Program-made: the position numbers and the translations under genes
Assembly: GCA_900319245.1 (NCBI GenBank)
Contig: ONNQ01000012.1
Location: forward strand, 1-64,000
DNA from: an uncultured Lachnospiraceae bacterium
GTDB taxonomy: Bacteria > Bacillota > Clostridia > Lachnospirales > Lachnospiraceae
Direction: 5' to 3'
Length of the DNA: 64,000 nucleotides
Shown: in pieces, positions 42,959 to 52,342 of the stretch
Layout of the letters: the number at the start of each line of letters is the position of its first letter
Numbering within the stretch: position 1 is the stretch's first letter
The notes under the pieces: model-generated
Database searches by the model: none
The model's input: only the letters and a program-made list of their open reading frames with translations
What the model was told of the DNA's origin: nothing

Positions 42959-43468
42959 TCAGTGCTTTTCAAGCCGCGTGTAGATCCAATATGCACCCAT
43001 GGTCTGCCCCGGATCATTTGTGACGTCATCGCACAGATACTCGGAGAGCAGTGGGGAAATGGATGCGGCGTCCCAGCTTTCTGCCGATTCGACGCTGTCG
43101 TATTCGATTTCGGCATACCAGAATTCAGTGGGGAGCCCTTCATCGACATGGTTGACTTCCAGCTTATTGCCGTCGGGCAGTCCGTAAGTGCGGCGCACTT
43201 TGGGGATCAGTGGAAGGCCGATGAGATCTTCAAGTTCGCGGAATCGGTCGGCAGGGATATCCATCTCGATCTCTTTGCGCACAAGACCTGTACCGGACTT
43301 AAAACAAAGGATGTATTCTGTGCCGCCGCCGGTCATGGCTTCTTCGCGGATGCGAACGGTGGGACGGACATTGATATATCCCTGTCGCATACTCTGCTCA
43401 TACAGAAGCGGAAGATTGAGCTGTGCCGGAGGCCAGGCGCTGACCATCCATTTTCTTTCTATTTCCAT
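42959..43468 (-). CDS. CYTH-domain protein (triphosphate tunnel metalloenzyme family)
   Basis: 169 residues from the ATG at 43468, after GGAGGT; the open frame continues to 43528. The N-terminus MEIERKWMV holds the ExExK signature of CYTH enzymes, followed by basic and acidic strands (TVRIREEA, EYILCFKSG) of the tunnel. Relatives are adenylate cyclase class IV, thiamine triphosphatase and tripolyphosphatase; the sequence does not say which. It points left, convergent with the sortase gene. Confidence 0.8.
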   Translation of the reverse strand: MEIERKWMVSAWPPAQLNLPLLYEQSMRQGYINVRPTVRIREEAMTGGGTEYILCFKSGTGLVRKEIEMDIPADRFRELEDLIGLPLIPKVRRTYGLPDGNKLEVNHVDEGLPTEFWYAEIEYDSVESAESWDAASISPLLSEYLCDDVTNDPGQTMGAYWIYTRLEKH

Positions 43469-43692
43469 CATTACCTCCATGTCGCAGCGCTTTGCGCTGA
43501 GCGAAAAACATCGCTTCAAAAAGTGCATTTTCCTGTCTGCTTACTGACGGGCTCCGGTGTGTCTTAATACCGAGCCTTGCGATTTTATTATACTGTAACG
43601 ATGCAAGAATTCCAATTCCCATAGTTTTGGCCGGATTGGGCCCCAAAGAGACGGTGCCTGCCCATGCACAGCGTTTCCAGGCGGAGGATTGA

Positions 43693-44568
43693 ATGCAAAA
43701 AAAAGGAAATCATAACAGGCGTCTGGCACTGCTCGACAGCCTGCGGGGCATCACATTGATCAGCATGATCTTATATCACGCCTGCTGGGACGTCGTCTAT
43801 ATCATAGGCGCGGACTGGCCCTGGTACAGAAGCCGCGGCGGCTTTATCTGGCAGCAGAGCATCTGCTGGACCTTCATCCTCCTGTCCGGTTTCTGTATTC
43901 CTTTTTCCAGGCGGCTCTTGCGGCGCGGGCTCATAGTATTTGGCGCCGGAGCACTGGTTATGCTGGTCACCAACCTGGTACTTCCAGAGGACCGCGTCAT
44001 ATTTGGTGTGCTGACTTTAATTGGCTCATGCATGCTTCTCATGGCTCTTGTGCGTGCCTTGACCGGAAACAGAACAGACATGACCGTCGGTCCCGCTAGT
44101 GAGCGGAGCGGTCAGGATTACAGAGAAGCAAATCATGAAGAGGGTAGTGGCATTTTTAGTGCAGAGATCAAACTACTTATATTTGCCGCGCTATTTGTTT
44201 TTTTAAGAGATATCAACAGCGGTGTGATCGGTACGGGGCTTCTTCATCGGGTCATTCCGGTGATCCCGAATATTTCCGTGGCGCTGCCGGAATTCCTGTA
44301 TAGCAATCTCTTCACAGCCTATCTGGGATTCCCACCGCTTGATTTTTATTCCACAGACTACTTTTCGCTGATCCCCTGGACCTTCCTGTACCTGTGCGGC
44401 TATGAGCTGCATCATATCGCTCGGAAGAAGGGAATATTGGAATTGCCGATCATGAAGAAGGAGATTAAGCCCCTCTCGTTCATGGGGAGAAATTCTCTTA
44501 CCATCTATCTTTTGCATCAGCCGGTGCTGTATGGGCTTGTTCTTTTATATAGTGCCATCAGACATTGA
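43693..44568 (+). CDS. HGSNAT/DUF1624-type membrane protein
   Basis: 291 residues with about seven TM helices. RLALLDSLRGITLISMILYHACWDV at the start is the mark of the heparan-alpha-glucosaminide N-acetyltransferase catalytic domain family, with the conserved His in YHACWD. A C-terminal GRNSLTIYLLHQP resembles acyltransferase-3 ends. These proteins move acyl groups across the membrane to glycans or are of unknown role in bacteria. The ribosome site (GGCGGAGG) is good. Confidence 0.85.
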   Translation: MQKKGNHNRRLALLDSLRGITLISMILYHACWDVVYIIGADWPWYRSRGGFIWQQSICWTFILLSGFCIPFSRRLLRRGLIVFGAGALVMLVTNLVLPEDRVIFGVLTLIGSCMLLMALVRALTGNRTDMTVGPASERSGQDYREANHEEGSGIFSAEIKLLIFAALFVFLRDINSGVIGTGLLHRVIPVIPNISVALPEFLYSNLFTAYLGFPPLDFYSTDYFSLIPWTFLYLCGYELHHIARKKGILELPIMKKEIKPLSFMGRNSLTIYLLHQPVLYGLVLLYSAIRH

Positions 44569-44692
44569 AACTGCTGAACCTAAATCCAGGGGGAATGATT
44601 GCGTTTCCATAGGCGATGCGGGAGCCAACCTGGCAGGACATAGAGCCGGGGGCGTGAAGCAATAGGACGCAATGGTCCGTGGTGTACACAGC

Positions 44693-44722
44693 TTGACAGC
44701 TTGAGAAATCCAGCCGGATAGT
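44693..44722 (+). promoter_or_regulatory. Candidate promoter for the VTT-domain gene
   Basis: Perfect TTGACA (44693-44698), 18-base spacer, GATAGT (44717-44722). A TATAGT further on (44724-44729) could be an alternative -10 but is too far from this -35. Nothing else was recognised in 44569-44828. Confidence 0.5.
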
Positions 44723-44828
44723 GTATAGTATGCGTAAATAAACGTAAAGAAAATGTAAACATTACAGCTGCGTTAAAGGCGGATTCGGACGGGCGGGTCC
44801 GCATTCATTTAGTGGTAGAGAAGCTTAT

Positions 44829-45536
44829 ATGAATATAAGGGAAAACAGCTTTTGGTATAAGCTCAAAGAGAAGCTGGTCCCTATTCTGGCGGTTATTGTT
44901 GTCGCTGTACTTATCTGGATTGCGTTCGGAAATAAGATTCCGGGATTGATCCCCCTGCTCAAAGAGGGAGATGGGCAAAAGATTGCTGATTACCTATCCC
45001 AGGAAACCGGGATCAAGGGGATTATTGCGGTCATTTTGCTTCAGATGATCCAGGTTGCGAGTATTGTGATGCCCGGGATGGCGATTCAGGTGGCTTCGGG
45101 CCTGATCTATGGATGGCTCGAGGGCTTCCTTATGTGCTATTTCGGGTTTGTACTTTCAAACTTTCTGATATTCCTGTTTGCCAGGAAAATGGGAAGCGAT
45201 CGCATCAAAGACGTATCCATGGGCAGGATGAGCCAGTGGCTGATGGAAAGGCTAAACGGGACAAAGCCGCAGTTTATGGTCGTGATCGCCAACATGGTTC
45301 CGGCCATTCCCAACGGGGTGATCCCCTTTATAGCTGCCAAAACATCCATTACGGCCAAGGAGTATGTGAAGGCTGTCGCAATGGGCAGCTGGCTGCAGAT
45401 CCTGACTTCCTGCATGGCGGGGCAGTTCATCATTCAGGGACAATGGCTGTTCACAGGACTGGCAATCGCTTTTCAATGTGTGATAATCGCGGTGATTCTC
45501 TGGAAGAAAGAATGGTTCATGAGCAGGATCAAATAA
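44829..45536 (+). CDS. TVP38/TMEM64 (VTT domain) membrane protein
   Basis: 235 residues with about five to six hydrophobic segments. The VTT/DedA core is visible: GMAIQVASGLIYG, then SNFLIFLFARKMG, and VPAIPNGVIPFIAA with the re-entrant Pro residues. This superfamily includes lipid scramblases and undecaprenyl-phosphate recycling proteins, so an envelope lipid role is plausible. There is no partner gene next to it. Confidence 0.88.
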   Translation: MNIRENSFWYKLKEKLVPILAVIVVAVLIWIAFGNKIPGLIPLLKEGDGQKIADYLSQETGIKGIIAVILLQMIQVASIVMPGMAIQVASGLIYGWLEGFLMCYFGFVLSNFLIFLFARKMGSDRIKDVSMGRMSQWLMERLNGTKPQFMVVIANMVPAIPNGVIPFIAAKTSITAKEYVKAVAMGSWLQILTSCMAGQFIIQGQWLFTGLAIAFQCVIIAVILWKKEWFMSRIK

Positions 45537-45671
45537 GGATGCAGGATATAGGCGCAAGAGACCTTTGGGGGCAGAGCATAGAACCACAGCGTAAGAACTG
45601 CCCGAGACAGAGCATAAAGGTAGAGAATACATTACAATATACAGCATAGACGTACAGCAGAGGAGCACAGA

Positions 45672-46238
45672 GTGCAGGAAGAACGAAAGGATGTAGGGCT
45701 TGCCCTGGCGGAAAGCCTGAAAGATCTGGTACAGAGAGTGCCGTTTGAAAAGATAACGATCAAGCAGATCACGGATGGAGCGGGCGTCATTCGTGTTACT
45801 TTTTATAACCATTTTCAGGACAAATATGACCTGCTCCAATTCATTATCCGCAAGGAGATTCTGGAGCCGGTTGGTATTTTGCTCAAGAACAATATGTACA
45901 AGGAATCGCTCACCTTGATTTTTACCAATCTGAAAAAGGACAGTGCTTTCTATGAAAAGGCTGTGCGGATCGAGGGGCAGAACTCCTTTGAGGCGATCAC
46001 GGAGGAGTGCATCTATAAGCTGCTGCTGGAGCTCTTCAGCGAGAGAAGCAGTGGGAAGCCCCACTCCAAGCATCCGTGGCTCACCGTGGACTCGCTGGCC
46101 AGATATTACGCCAGGTCCATGAATTTTATCGTCATCTACTGGATCCGGTCCGGCATGACAGTCTCTCCGGAGGAAATGGCCAACATTTATGAGTATGTTG
46201 TGACAAGGTCTCTTTGGGATATATTGGAGGAATTGTAA
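45672..46238 (+). CDS. TetR-family transcriptional regulator
   Basis: 188 residues, GTG start after AGGAG. The N-terminal helix-turn-helix is FEKITIKQITDGAGVIRVTFYNHF (residues about 22-46) with the TetR-typical FYNHF. The C-terminal ligand domain lacks recognisable features and resembles the DhaS-type TetR C-domain. It lies upstream of the MMPL exporter and probably represses it; a palindrome in the gap (46256-46271) is a candidate operator. Confidence 0.88.
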   Translation: MQEERKDVGLALAESLKDLVQRVPFEKITIKQITDGAGVIRVTFYNHFQDKYDLLQFIIRKEILEPVGILLKNNMYKESLTLIFTNLKKDSAFYEKAVRIEGQNSFEAITEECIYKLLLELFSERSSGKPHSKHPWLTVDSLARYYARSMNFIVIYWIRSGMTVSPEEMANIYEYVVTRSLWDILEEL

Positions 46239-46255
46239 CAACTACACTTTGCTTA

Positions 46256-46271
46256 GTTTGTTATATCAAAC
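46256..46271. promoter_or_regulatory. Near-perfect palindrome, candidate TetR operator
   Basis: GTTTG at 46256-46260 and CAAAC at 46267-46271 flank TTATAT; seven of eight base pairs are symmetrical. It lies between the TetR gene and the exporter, upstream of the terminator. Confidence 0.45.
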
Positions 46272-46314
46272 ATAGACAAATGGCACTATTTGTATATCGG
46301 CTTTGAACAGCGTC

Positions 46315-46350
46315 AAAGGATTGAATATGTTCATATTCAGTCCTTTTTTT
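46315..46350 (+). terminator. Terminator between the TetR gene and the MMPL gene
   Basis: 14-bp stem with one T-G pair (46315-46328 with 46333-46346), loop GTTC, T-run to 46350. It would end the TetR transcript, or attenuate read-through into the exporter. Confidence 0.85.
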
Positions 46351-46392
46351 TATACTCATTGGCAGTGAAAAGAAAGGAGAGATCATAGGATT

Positions 46393-48504
46393 ATGAAGAG
46401 CTTTGGCAATGTTGTGGTCAAACTAAGACACCTGATCATGGCGCTTGCGCTGATCCTCATGGTTCCGGCCATCTGGGGATATCTGCACACAAGAGTCAAT
46501 TACGATATTTTGACCTACCTGCCGGACAGCATTGAGACCATTCAGGGTCAGAACATCCTGATGGATGAGTTCGGAACAGGCGCGATTACCATGCTGATCG
46601 TGGAGGACAAGGAGGACAAGGATATCGTTGCCCTCAGACAGGAGATCGAGAAGATCGATCACGTCAAGAAGGCCCTCTGGTACGACAGCTTTGCGGATAT
46701 TACCGTTCCCAAGGAGATGCTTCCTCCTAAGATCAGAGATGCATTTATCAACGGAAACGCCACATTGATGGCCATTATCTATGATTCCTCGACTTCATCG
46801 GATGAGACGATGGAAGCTGTTACAGAGATCCGCAAGGTGCTGGACAGCGGCTGCTATCTGCAAGGTATGTCAGCGGTCATTACTGATACAAAGGATCTTG
46901 CGGAGTCGGAGGAACCCATTTATGTAGCGATTGCGGTGCTGCTCGCATCCATCGTGCTGGCGCTGAGCATGGATACGTTCCTGGCGCCGGTATTCTTCCT
47001 TCTTTCGATCGGAATGGCGATTATTTATAATCTGGGTTCCAATTATTTCTTCGGTGAAGTATCTTATATTACAAAAGCGCTGGCAGCAGTTCTGCAGCTC
47101 GGCGTCACAATGGACTACTCGATTTTCCTGTGGCACAGCTTCAAGGAGAATGAGACAAAATATGAGGATGCCAAGGAGGCCATGGCGGTCGCCATCAATG
47201 AGACCCTCAAATCCGTTGTGGGCTCCTCCGTCACGACCATTGCCGGTTTCGCGGCACTGTGCTTTATGACCTTCCGCTTCGGACTGGACGTTGGCCTTGT
47301 CATGATGAAGGGCGTTGCGCTGGGCGTTGTGAGCTGCGTCACCATCCTGCCGTCCATGATCCTGGCGTTTGAAAAGCCGATCGAGAAGACAAGACACAAA
47401 CCCTTGCTTCCTTCCTTTAACAGAATTCCGGCCTTTGTGCAGAAGCACAACAAAGCCATTTTTATCATCTTCCTGCTGGCATGGATTCCAGCTATCTACG
47501 GATATACGCATTATGACATTTACTACGATATCATCCAGACGCTGCCCAAGAATCTTCCTTCCATGGTGGCCAGCCAAAAAATGGAAGATACCTTCAGCAT
47601 GAATAACACGCTGATGATTCTGGCAGATGCAGACATGGACGCCAAGTCCGGTGACAAGATGGCTGCGGAGATCAGAAATCTGGATGGCGTAAAGAGCATC
47701 ATTTCTGTGGACAGCTTCATGGGAGAGGGCATTCCCAGAGAGATCCTGCCCGAGGAGGCAACAGATGTGCTGTATGGCGGAGGATATCAGCTGATCCTGG
47801 TCAGCAGCGAATATGTGACGGCTACTGAAGAGGTCAATCAGCAGATCGATGCGATCAATGAGATTATCCACCGGTACGATAAGAATGCGATGCTGATTGG
47901 CGACGCGCCTTGTACCAAGGACCTGATCGCAATCTCCAACCACGACTTTAACGTCGTCAACTGGGCATCGATCGGTATTATCGCGACAATCATTTTGTTC
48001 GTATTCATGTCCCTGAGCCTTCCGGTGCTCCTGGTGCTTGTTATTGAGTGTGCCATCTTCATCAACATGGGACTTGCCTATTATACGGGAACATCACTTC
48101 CCTTCATTGCATCGATCGTCATCGGAACGATCCAGCTGGGATCCACCGTTGACTATGCGATCCTGATGACCAGCAGATATCAGGTGGAAAGGGCCTCCGG
48201 CAAGGACAAGAAAGAAGCGGTTCTGATTGCCCACAAGACCTCGATTCAGAGTATATTTATAAGCGCAATGTCCTTCTTTGCATCCACCTTCGGTGTGGGC
48301 ATGTATTCAGGCATTTCCGTCATCTCTTCTCTATGCATGCTGATGGCGAGAGGCGCCCTGATCAGTATGGTGACGGTTATATTTGCGCTCCCTGCGGTTC
48401 TTCTTCTGTTTGATCCGATCATCGTAAGAACCAGCCGGGGCTTCAGAAGTAAAGATGTAAGTGTAGAGAATCAGGACAGAAAGCTGTCCCATTCTATTTC
48501 ATAA
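46393..48504 (+). CDS. MMPL/RND-family exporter
   Basis: 703 residues with about twelve TM helices in the RND/MMPL plan: TM1 (about 12-30), an extracytoplasmic loop (about 32-175), TM2-6 (about 178-335), a second TM (about 355), loop, and TM8-12 (about 520-690). YITKALAAVLQLGVTMDYSIFLWHSF and the parallel GTIQLGSTVDYAIL hold the Asp-Tyr pairs that carry protons in this family. It exports lipids or hydrophobic compounds. Ribosome site AAGGAGAG. The partner heptad-repeat protein starts 15 bases after its stop. Confidence 0.92.
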   Translation: MKSFGNVVVKLRHLIMALALILMVPAIWGYLHTRVNYDILTYLPDSIETIQGQNILMDEFGTGAITMLIVEDKEDKDIVALRQEIEKIDHVKKALWYDSFADITVPKEMLPPKIRDAFINGNATLMAIIYDSSTSSDETMEAVTEIRKVLDSGCYLQGMSAVITDTKDLAESEEPIYVAIAVLLASIVLALSMDTFLAPVFFLLSIGMAIIYNLGSNYFFGEVSYITKALAAVLQLGVTMDYSIFLWHSFKENETKYEDAKEAMAVAINETLKSVVGSSVTTIAGFAALCFMTFRFGLDVGLVMMKGVALGVVSCVTILPSMILAFEKPIEKTRHKPLLPSFNRIPAFVQKHNKAIFIIFLLAWIPAIYGYTHYDIYYDIIQTLPKNLPSMVASQKMEDTFSMNNTLMILADADMDAKSGDKMAAEIRNLDGVKSIISVDSFMGEGIPREILPEEATDVLYGGGYQLILVSSEYVTATEEVNQQIDAINEIIHRYDKNAMLIGDAPCTKDLIAISNHDFNVVNWASIGIIATIILFVFMSLSLPVLLVLVIECAIFINMGLAYYTGTSLPFIASIVIGTIQLGSTVDYAILMTSRYQVERASGKDKKEAVLIAHKTSIQSIFISAMSFFASTFGVGMYSGISVISSLCMLMARGALISMVTVIFALPAVLLLFDPIIVRTSRGFRSKDVSVENQDRKLSHSIS

Positions 48505-48519
48505 AGGAGATGTGTAATC

Positions 48520-51500
48520 ATGAAAAGAAAACAGGTTCTTGCCCTGCTTCTTGCAGTGGCGATGACAGCAAATATGTCCATGCCGGCTATGGCGGCGTCT
48601 GTGACACCCGTCTACGGCAGCATTTATACACATTCTGAGGCGGTGGAAACCATCACAGAAGAGGATCTGGCAGCCGCACTCTCCGCAGCAGTAAAAGGAA
48701 ACGGAGATAGCGCCCAATCCCAGAATGCAGAAAAGGAAGAAACCGTATACGTATTCACGGATGCAAGCGGCAAGCAGAAGAGCATGACCGTTTCCAACTG
48801 GCTCAAGAACAAGGACGGCGCGGACAAGCTCTACGACAACTCCGCACTGCAGAATATCGAGAACGTCAAGGGCGATGAGACCTTTACACAGAATGGCGAG
48901 ATGGTGACGTGGAATGCGGGCGGCAACGACATCTACTACCAGGGAACGACCGACAAGCAGCCGCCGGTTCAGCAGAAGATCACCTATTACTATGAGGGGC
49001 AGGAGATCGCTCCCGAAGATCTGGCCGGCAAGACCGGTAAGGTCACCATTCACATTGACTATGAGAACACAGAGAAGTATGACGACGTATACGTCCCCTT
49101 CACGACCATGACAGGCATCATCTTCTCCAATGACAATGTGAAGAACGTCTCCGTCGACAATGGCTCTGTCATCTCCGAGGGCAAGAACACGGTTGTCGTC
49201 GGCATGGCTTTCCCGGGTCTCTCTGACAGCCTGCAGGGTGCAAAGGACGATGCAGAGCATCTGCTCGATGAGACAGAGGCCAGCCAGAAGTCCAAGGACA
49301 AACTGAACGACCTGGAAATCCCGGATTCGGTCGAGATTACACTGGATGCCACAGACTTCAAGATGAGCACCTGCATGACAATGGTATTCTCCGGCCTCTT
49401 CGATGATGACGAAGAGATTGAAGAGGACCACGACAGTATTTTGAAAGATATGGATGAGAAGATCGCCGATCTGGAAAAGGATGGCGGAGACCTCGCGGAC
49501 GGCGCAGGTCAGCTCTCCGACGGTATTGGTGAGGCGGCAGATGGCAGCAACCAGCTTTCCGATGGCGCGGGCCAGCTCTCTGATGGCGTCAAGGAGTATA
49601 CAGATGGCGTCGCGAAGGTCAATGAGGGTGCCGGCAAGCTGGCAGACGGAACCGGAACTCTTGTAAAGAGCATGCCTACCCTGACGAAGGGCCTCAAGAC
49701 ATATACGGATGGCGTGTCGGAGGTTGACAAGGGTCTGGGGACCCTCGTGGACAGCCTTCCCGATCTCACGGGCGGCGCATCCGCACTCAGCAGCGGTTTG
49801 ACGCAGTTTGGCGCCGGTGTAAGTGAACTTGAGGGTGGACTTGGAACCCTTCAGCAAGGAACGCAGCAGCTGACCGGCAATTCCAAGGCACTTAATGATG
49901 GCGTTGCACAGCTGGCAGGCGGAGCGTCCAAGCTGCAGAGCGGCATCAAGAATTATACAGACGGTGTGAATCAGCTGCAGGCCGGCACAGACCAGCTCCT
50001 TGCAGAAAACGGACTGCCCGCACTCTCTGAAGGCGCCAAAACACTCAGAGACGGTCTTACAGCTTATGCAGGCGGCGTAGAAAATGCAGCCGGACAGATC
50101 AGCGAAGGCGCACAGCAGATGGTGGACAGCGCGGCAGGCGCCAAGGAGAAAATCGAGAAGATTGACGAAGCAGGTCAGTCGATCAGCACACTGGCGAAAG
50201 GCGCCAAGGGCGTATCGGATGGAGCAGCGGGCGTGAAAGATGCCGTAGACAACAATGTTAAGCCTGCGGTATCTGCGATCAAGGACGCAGCTGGCGACGT
50301 ATCTACAGAATCTGCCAGCCAGACAGGCAAGAAAGCCGGCGTAGAGAAAGCTGGCCAGGTAGATGGCGGAAGCGCAGAAATCTATCGCGATGTATATGAC
50401 ACTGTGCTGGGCATGCTTCCGGAAGACTTGGAAAACAGAGAAGAGATCGCTACAGCGGCAGCCAATAAGGCCGAGGATGAAGCCAACAATAAGCTGGATA
50501 GCCTTGCAACTGAGGCAAATGGCAAGATCGAGACGGCTGCGGAAGAAGCTGCGAATACAGCGGCTGCGGAAGTGGCCAGTGATGCAAACGGCAAGCTGGG
50601 CGGCATCAAGGAAACAGCGGCACAGCTCAGCGCTGGCCTTGGCGGCGTCTCTGACAGCCTGGATGCAGTTTCTCAGGGCGCAGGCAGCGTTCACGATGGA
50701 ATCGTCCAAATGGGCGATACCGTAGCAGGTCTTGCGGTTGACTTATCCAACCTCAGTTCCGGACTGCAGCAGCTTTCCGGCGGCGCAGGACAGCTCAAGG
50801 AAGCGGCCGACGCGGTCCAGCAGGGATCTGCCCAGCTGCAGGCCGGTGCGGAAGCAGTCTATCAGGGCATCGGTGCCGACAATACGAATCCGCAGACAAT
50901 CTGGGGCGGTGTGACTGCTCTGAAAGCCGGATTTAGCCAGCTGACCGGTGAGAACGGCGAGAACAACGCAGAACTCAACAACGGAGCAGCTGCCTTGGCG
51001 GCAGGACTCTCCAATGATTCTCAGACGCAGCCCGGACTGAAGCAGGCGATTGCCGCATATACAGCGGGTGTCTCTGAAGTCGACGCAGGCGTGCAGAAGC
51101 TCCACGAGGGATCCAAGACCCTCAACGGAAGCATGCAGACGATCCTCGACGGCTCCAAGAAGCTGGATGAGGGAGCAAAGGCCCTTTCCACAGGTGCAGG
51201 CACCCTCAAGAACGGAACCGCGCAGCTGGCCAAGAACAACGAGATGCTCACCAGCGGTGCCAAGAAATTGGCGGACGGTGCCAAAGAACTGTCCGGCGGC
51301 ATGACAGAGCTCAAGAACGGCACGCAGCAGCTGGCAGACAACAGCGGTACGCTGAACGATGGTGTCTCCACACTCAGCGAAGGTGCAAAGAAGCTGGCAG
51401 ACGGCATGTCTGAAATTTCTTCCGGCGCTCTCGAGCTCAAGGACGGATGCGTCAAGCTCAACGAAGAGGGCGTGCAGAAGCTGGCCAACCTTTACAAGAC

Positions 51501-51642
51501 GGACGTCAAGTCCATCGACAATAGGATCAGCTTGCTCAAGGATGCGGCGAAGTCCTACAAGACCTTCAGCGGCACAAGTAACCCCGAGAATTCCAGAGTT
51601 AAGTTCATCTACAAGGCAGACAGCATCGAGCCGAATGAGTGA
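48520..51642 (+). CDS. Secreted heptad-repeat protein linked to an MMPL exporter
   Basis: 1040 residues: signal peptide (MKRKQVLALLLAVAMTANM, cleavage near 27), a beta-rich N-terminal part (about 80-270), then long stretches of L-x-x-G-x-x-x heptads (about 320-620 and 700-1010: LADGAGQLSDG, LKNGTAQL) of the YhgE/Pip-type X7 repeat class, which form long coiled rods. Unlike YhgE/Pip, no C-terminal TM domain follows, so it is exported and not anchored by itself. It probably forms the extracytoplasmic partner of the exporter just upstream. Ribosome site AAAGGAG. Confidence 0.85.
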   Translation: MKRKQVLALLLAVAMTANMSMPAMAASVTPVYGSIYTHSEAVETITEEDLAAALSAAVKGNGDSAQSQNAEKEETVYVFTDASGKQKSMTVSNWLKNKDGADKLYDNSALQNIENVKGDETFTQNGEMVTWNAGGNDIYYQGTTDKQPPVQQKITYYYEGQEIAPEDLAGKTGKVTIHIDYENTEKYDDVYVPFTTMTGIIFSNDNVKNVSVDNGSVISEGKNTVVVGMAFPGLSDSLQGAKDDAEHLLDETEASQKSKDKLNDLEIPDSVEITLDATDFKMSTCMTMVFSGLFDDDEEIEEDHDSILKDMDEKIADLEKDGGDLADGAGQLSDGIGEAADGSNQLSDGAGQLSDGVKEYTDGVAKVNEGAGKLADGTGTLVKSMPTLTKGLKTYTDGVSEVDKGLGTLVDSLPDLTGGASALSSGLTQFGAGVSELEGGLGTLQQGTQQLTGNSKALNDGVAQLAGGASKLQSGIKNYTDGVNQLQAGTDQLLAENGLPALSEGAKTLRDGLTAYAGGVENAAGQISEGAQQMVDSAAGAKEKIEKIDEAGQSISTLAKGAKGVSDGAAGVKDAVDNNVKPAVSAIKDAAGDVSTESASQTGKKAGVEKAGQVDGGSAEIYRDVYDTVLGMLPEDLENREEIATAAANKAEDEANNKLDSLATEANGKIETAAEEAANTAAAEVASDANGKLGGIKETAAQLSAGLGGVSDSLDAVSQGAGSVHDGIVQMGDTVAGLAVDLSNLSSGLQQLSGGAGQLKEAADAVQQGSAQLQAGAEAVYQGIGADNTNPQTIWGGVTALKAGFSQLTGENGENNAELNNGAAALAAGLSNDSQTQPGLKQAIAAYTAGVSEVDAGVQKLHEGSKTLNGSMQTILDGSKKLDEGAKALSTGAGTLKNGTAQLAKNNEMLTSGAKKLADGAKELSGGMTELKNGTQQLADNSGTLNDGVSTLSEGAKKLADGMSEISSGALELKDGCVKLNEEGVQKLANLYKTDVKSIDNRISLLKDAAKSYKTFSGTSNPENSRVKFIYKADSIEPNE

Positions 51643-51706
51643 TTATTGTAGTTCAATGTATTATTGGATGTGTTTTATGTAATGCTTTTTATGTAAGGAA
51701 GTGGAA

Positions 51707-52267
51707 ATGGGCAGGATACTTGTCATTTCACTCGCCCTGGCGCTGAGTACCTACGGGATCGCAGCGCATAGGGGAGCGAATCTGGTTAAACTGGATAGAT
51801 ATACCGTGATCATGTCAGCAATATGGGGCGGATTGGAGCTGATCGCCGCGCTTGTCGGCTACGCAGCCGGCAGGTGGGTCGAAGCGGGAAGAATCCCGGC
51901 AGAGCAGAACCGCTTCTGGGTGCATGTATTGGCGGGTGTCCTGATGGCAGCGGTAGGTGTGCGCATGCTCATGCATGCCCTGCAGAAGAAAACGTTGTTG
52001 GAACATAGGATGGAGACGGTGGACATCAAGACAGATACCGTCCTTTCCCTGCGGCTGTGCGCACAGGCATTGTTTCTGGGAATCTCCTGCGGCCTTCTCC
52101 AGCTCCCGATTTCCATCCTTCTGTTCTGCGTGTTTGGCTTCTCCGCGATCTTTGCCGGAATCGGCTATGTGAGCGGGAGAGCGAATGGAGCGCTCTTTAC
52201 GGATCAGGCGACCGGAATCGGTGGTGCGCTGTTATGTGTTTTAGGAATTGTTTTACAGATTGCATAA
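51707..52267 (+). CDS. MntP-like (DUF204) membrane protein, divergent
   Basis: 186 residues from the ATG at 51707 (AAGGAA 6 bases upstream; GTG at 51701 is possible). Six TM helices in two inverted halves, as in Mn2+ efflux pump MntP. The first signature, usually D-A-F-A-V-S, here reads STYGIAAHRG, and the matching second half (usually S-I-D-A-L) reads SCGLLQLPIS, so both conserved Asp are missing. It may have lost manganese transport or changed substrate. It follows the MMPL genes but has no proven link. Confidence 0.75.
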   Translation: MGRILVISLALALSTYGIAAHRGANLVKLDRYTVIMSAIWGGLELIAALVGYAAGRWVEAGRIPAEQNRFWVHVLAGVLMAAVGVRMLMHALQKKTLLEHRMETVDIKTDTVLSLRLCAQALFLGISCGLLQLPISILLFCVFGFSAIFAGIGYVSGRANGALFTDQATGIGGALLCVLGIVLQIA

Positions 52268-52271
52268 GAAA

Positions 52272-52303
52272 AGAGGGTGTTGCAAGATGCAACACCCTCT
52301 TTC
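52272..52303. terminator. Bidirectional terminator between the MntP-like gene and the phosphohexomutase gene
   Basis: 13-bp perfect stem (52272-52284 with 52288-52300), 3-base loop. A-rich left and T-rich right flanks serve both converging genes. Confidence 0.9.
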
Positions 52304-52342
52304 GTTTTCAATTATAATTCAGAAATAGCCCAGCGGCTCGGA

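Noticed and set aside
48499..50709. 736-residue open frame on the - strand
   Set aside because: Antisense shadow of the heptad-repeat gene; the regular codon pattern of the repeats keeps the opposite frame open.
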